DNA from: Aquila chrysaetos chrysaetos | Lineage: Eukaryota; Chordata; Aves; Accipitriformes; Accipitridae | Length of the DNA stretch: 64,000 bases | NCBI RefSeq assembly: GCF_900496995.4 | Contig: NC_044005.1 | Location: forward strand, 21,395,363 to 21,459,362 | Direction: 5' to 3' | Part shown: piece after piece, positions 62,976 through 64,000 of the stretch | How positions within the stretch are numbered: the first letter of the stretch is position 1 | How the letters are laid out: each line of letters starts with the position of its first letter | Translations under genes and position numbers: made by a program | Notes under the pieces: model-generated | What the model was told of the DNA's origin: nothing | The model's database searches: none | What the model saw: only the letters and a program-made list of their open reading frames with translations

Positions 62976-63197
62976 CTGCTGGAAATCCATTCCTTCGAAG
63001 GAGAAGGTTGCCTTCCTCTTTGGATGTCTGCCAGGCAGAGGCAACCAACAGGGATGCCACCATGGATATGTCGCTCATACAGGTACAGGCTATCAGCTTG
63101 TTGATCCTCTGCCTTCACAATCACTGCACTCACCAAGCATTCTCCACCTTCAGGATGGTACTCGGTGAAAACAAATCTCAATTTTTCTATTTTAAAA
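62976..63197 (-). CDS. Candidate internal coding exon, unrecognised
   Basis: The minus strand is open from about 63204 to 62972. The protein has a varied, gene-like composition with no low-complexity runs (for example EYHPEGGECLVSAVIVK and RHIHGGIPVGCLCLADI). An acceptor-like TTTTCTTTGTAG lies just upstream (its AG at 63198-63199). A donor-like CAG followed by GTGACT lies at 62976-62970, before the in-frame stop. The resulting 222-bp exon is a multiple of three. I do not recognise the protein. The other frames here are also fairly open, so chance is possible. It might also be a decayed retrocopy. Confidence 0.25.
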
Positions 63198-63254
63198 CTA
63201 CAAAGAAAACACTTGTGTGATAAGGGCCAAAATTATCGTAGCTTTCTTTTTTGT

Positions 63255-63822
63255 TGTATTGGGTCTGGCTGAGATGGAGTTAATAGTCCCCATAGCAGCC
63301 CTCATAGAACTGTGCTCTGCATTAGTAGCTAGAGAGGTGTTGATAACACACCAGTGTTTTGGCTACTGCTGAGCAGCGCTGGCACAGCATCAAGGCTGTC
63401 TCCCCAACATTTTTGCCCCCTCCCTCAATGGCAGGCTGGGGCAGGGCAAGATCTTGGGAGGGGACATAACCAGGACAGCTGACCTAAACTAACCAAACAG
63501 ATATTCCATACCATATGACTTCAGCTCAGATATAAAAGCTAAGTAAAGGGAGGCGGAAGGGAAGGCATTTTTTGTCTTCCTGAGCAACCACCATGCGTAC
63601 TGAAGCCCTGCTTCCCAGGAAGTGGCCAGACATCGCCTGCTGATGGGAAGTAGAGAATAATATCATTTGTTTTTCTTTGCTTTCGCGTGCGACCTTTGCT
63701 TTCATTTTATTAAACTGTCCTCATCTTGACCCACGAGCCTTTTGTTATATTTTCTCCCCCCTGTCCAGCTAAGAAGGGGGAGTGATAGAGCGGCTTTGGT
63801 GGGCACCTGGCACCCAGCCACA
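63255..63822 (+). mobile_element. ERVL-type LTR, family B, left arm of inverted pair
   Basis: Starts TGTATTGGGTCTGGCTGAGA like the copy at 1727. TATAAAAG lies at 63531-63538 and ATTAAA at 63709-63714. The U5 end reads GGTGGGCACCTGGCACCCAG and then jumps to CACAGTCC, lacking the ~15-base GGTCAACCCATCA-like end seen in the partner, so the 3' end has a small deletion. Confidence 0.88.
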
Positions 63823-63865
63823 GTCCTTTTTGGCCTCCATGGACTGCATTCTCCACCAAAAAGAC
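63823..63865. repeat. Spacer between inverted LTRs with its own inverted repeat
   Basis: AGTCCTTTTTGG (63822-63833) and CCAAAAAGACT (about 63856-63866) are inverted copies with one base extra, around a ~22-base centre containing CTCCATGGACTGCATT. Confidence 0.75.
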
Positions 63866-64000
63866 TGTGATGGGTTGACCCTGGCTGGTTGCCAGGTGCC
63901 CACCAAAGCCGTTCTATCACTCCCCCTCCTCAGCTGGACAGGGGAGAGAAAATATAACAAAGAGCTTGTGGGTCGAGATAAGGACAGGAGAGATATCACT
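63866..64000 (-). mobile_element. ERVL-type LTR, family B, right arm, cut by window edge
   Basis: TGTGATGGGTTGACCCTGGC then GGTGCCCACCAAAGCCGTTC is the reverse complement of the U5 end of the LTR at 63255. It continues through GGGTCGAGATAAGGACAG to the window edge. The two LTRs face each other by their U5 ends. Confidence 0.88.

Noticed and set aside
1..64000. CRISPR arrays, tRNA or rRNA genes, bacterial-type operons
   Set aside because: None seen. The tandem repeats present are microsatellites or simple duplications without spacers, and the sequence is vertebrate.

Overview
The window looks like a piece of a bird nuclear genome. It is about 40% GC and carries no bacterial-type operons. Its repeats are typical avian ones: CR1 LINE 3' ends with the short ATTCTRTG-like terminal repeats, and many LTRs of ERVL-type (class III) endogenous retroviruses. 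The density of ERVL LTRs suits a neoavian, perhaps a passerine, better than a galliform, but that is inference. I found no host gene that I can name. The window reads as intergenic or deep-intronic sequence with clusters of transposable elements and one weak exon candidate near the right end.

Layout. At 1-1095 there is a plus-strand CR1 fragment whose 3' tail has grown into an ATTCT/ATTCC microsatellite. An internally deleted LTR lies at 1727-2097. A solo LTR on the minus strand lies at 7061-7652 with an exact AGACC target-site duplication (TSD). Positions 9823 to about 15150 hold the main element, a decayed 5'-truncated minus-strand ERVL-like provirus. In viral order it has a gag remnant, protease, reverse transcriptase, RNase H and integrase, then a purine-rich tract and the 3' LTR. 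No env, primer-binding site or 5' LTR is visible. A second, unrelated LTR (10501-11024) is nested in its 3' noncoding part. A second CR1 (about 16408-17938) is split by another LTR-like insertion (16455-17034) that carries a TG microsatellite. A third ERVL-type solo LTR (19620-20205) sits inside one copy of an older tandem duplication of about 88 bp.

From 20.3 to 63.2 kb the sequence is mostly unique and AT-rich. It holds scattered old repeats: a MIR-like SINE at 33.9 kb, CR1 pieces at 34.6 and 50.1 kb, a plus-strand solo LTR at 36.0 kb and a minus-strand LTR at 47.7 kb. There are also tandem duplications and several perfect hairpins of unknown origin. The right edge (63255-64000) is a tail-to-tail pair of LTRs of one family, forming a palindrome that runs out of the window.

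The parts do not work together as a pathway. What the sequence records is an order of insertion: old CR1 and MIR copies, then the ERVL provirus and its relatives, then LTRs landing inside those elements. No CRISPR array, tRNA, rRNA or intact viral gene was seen.
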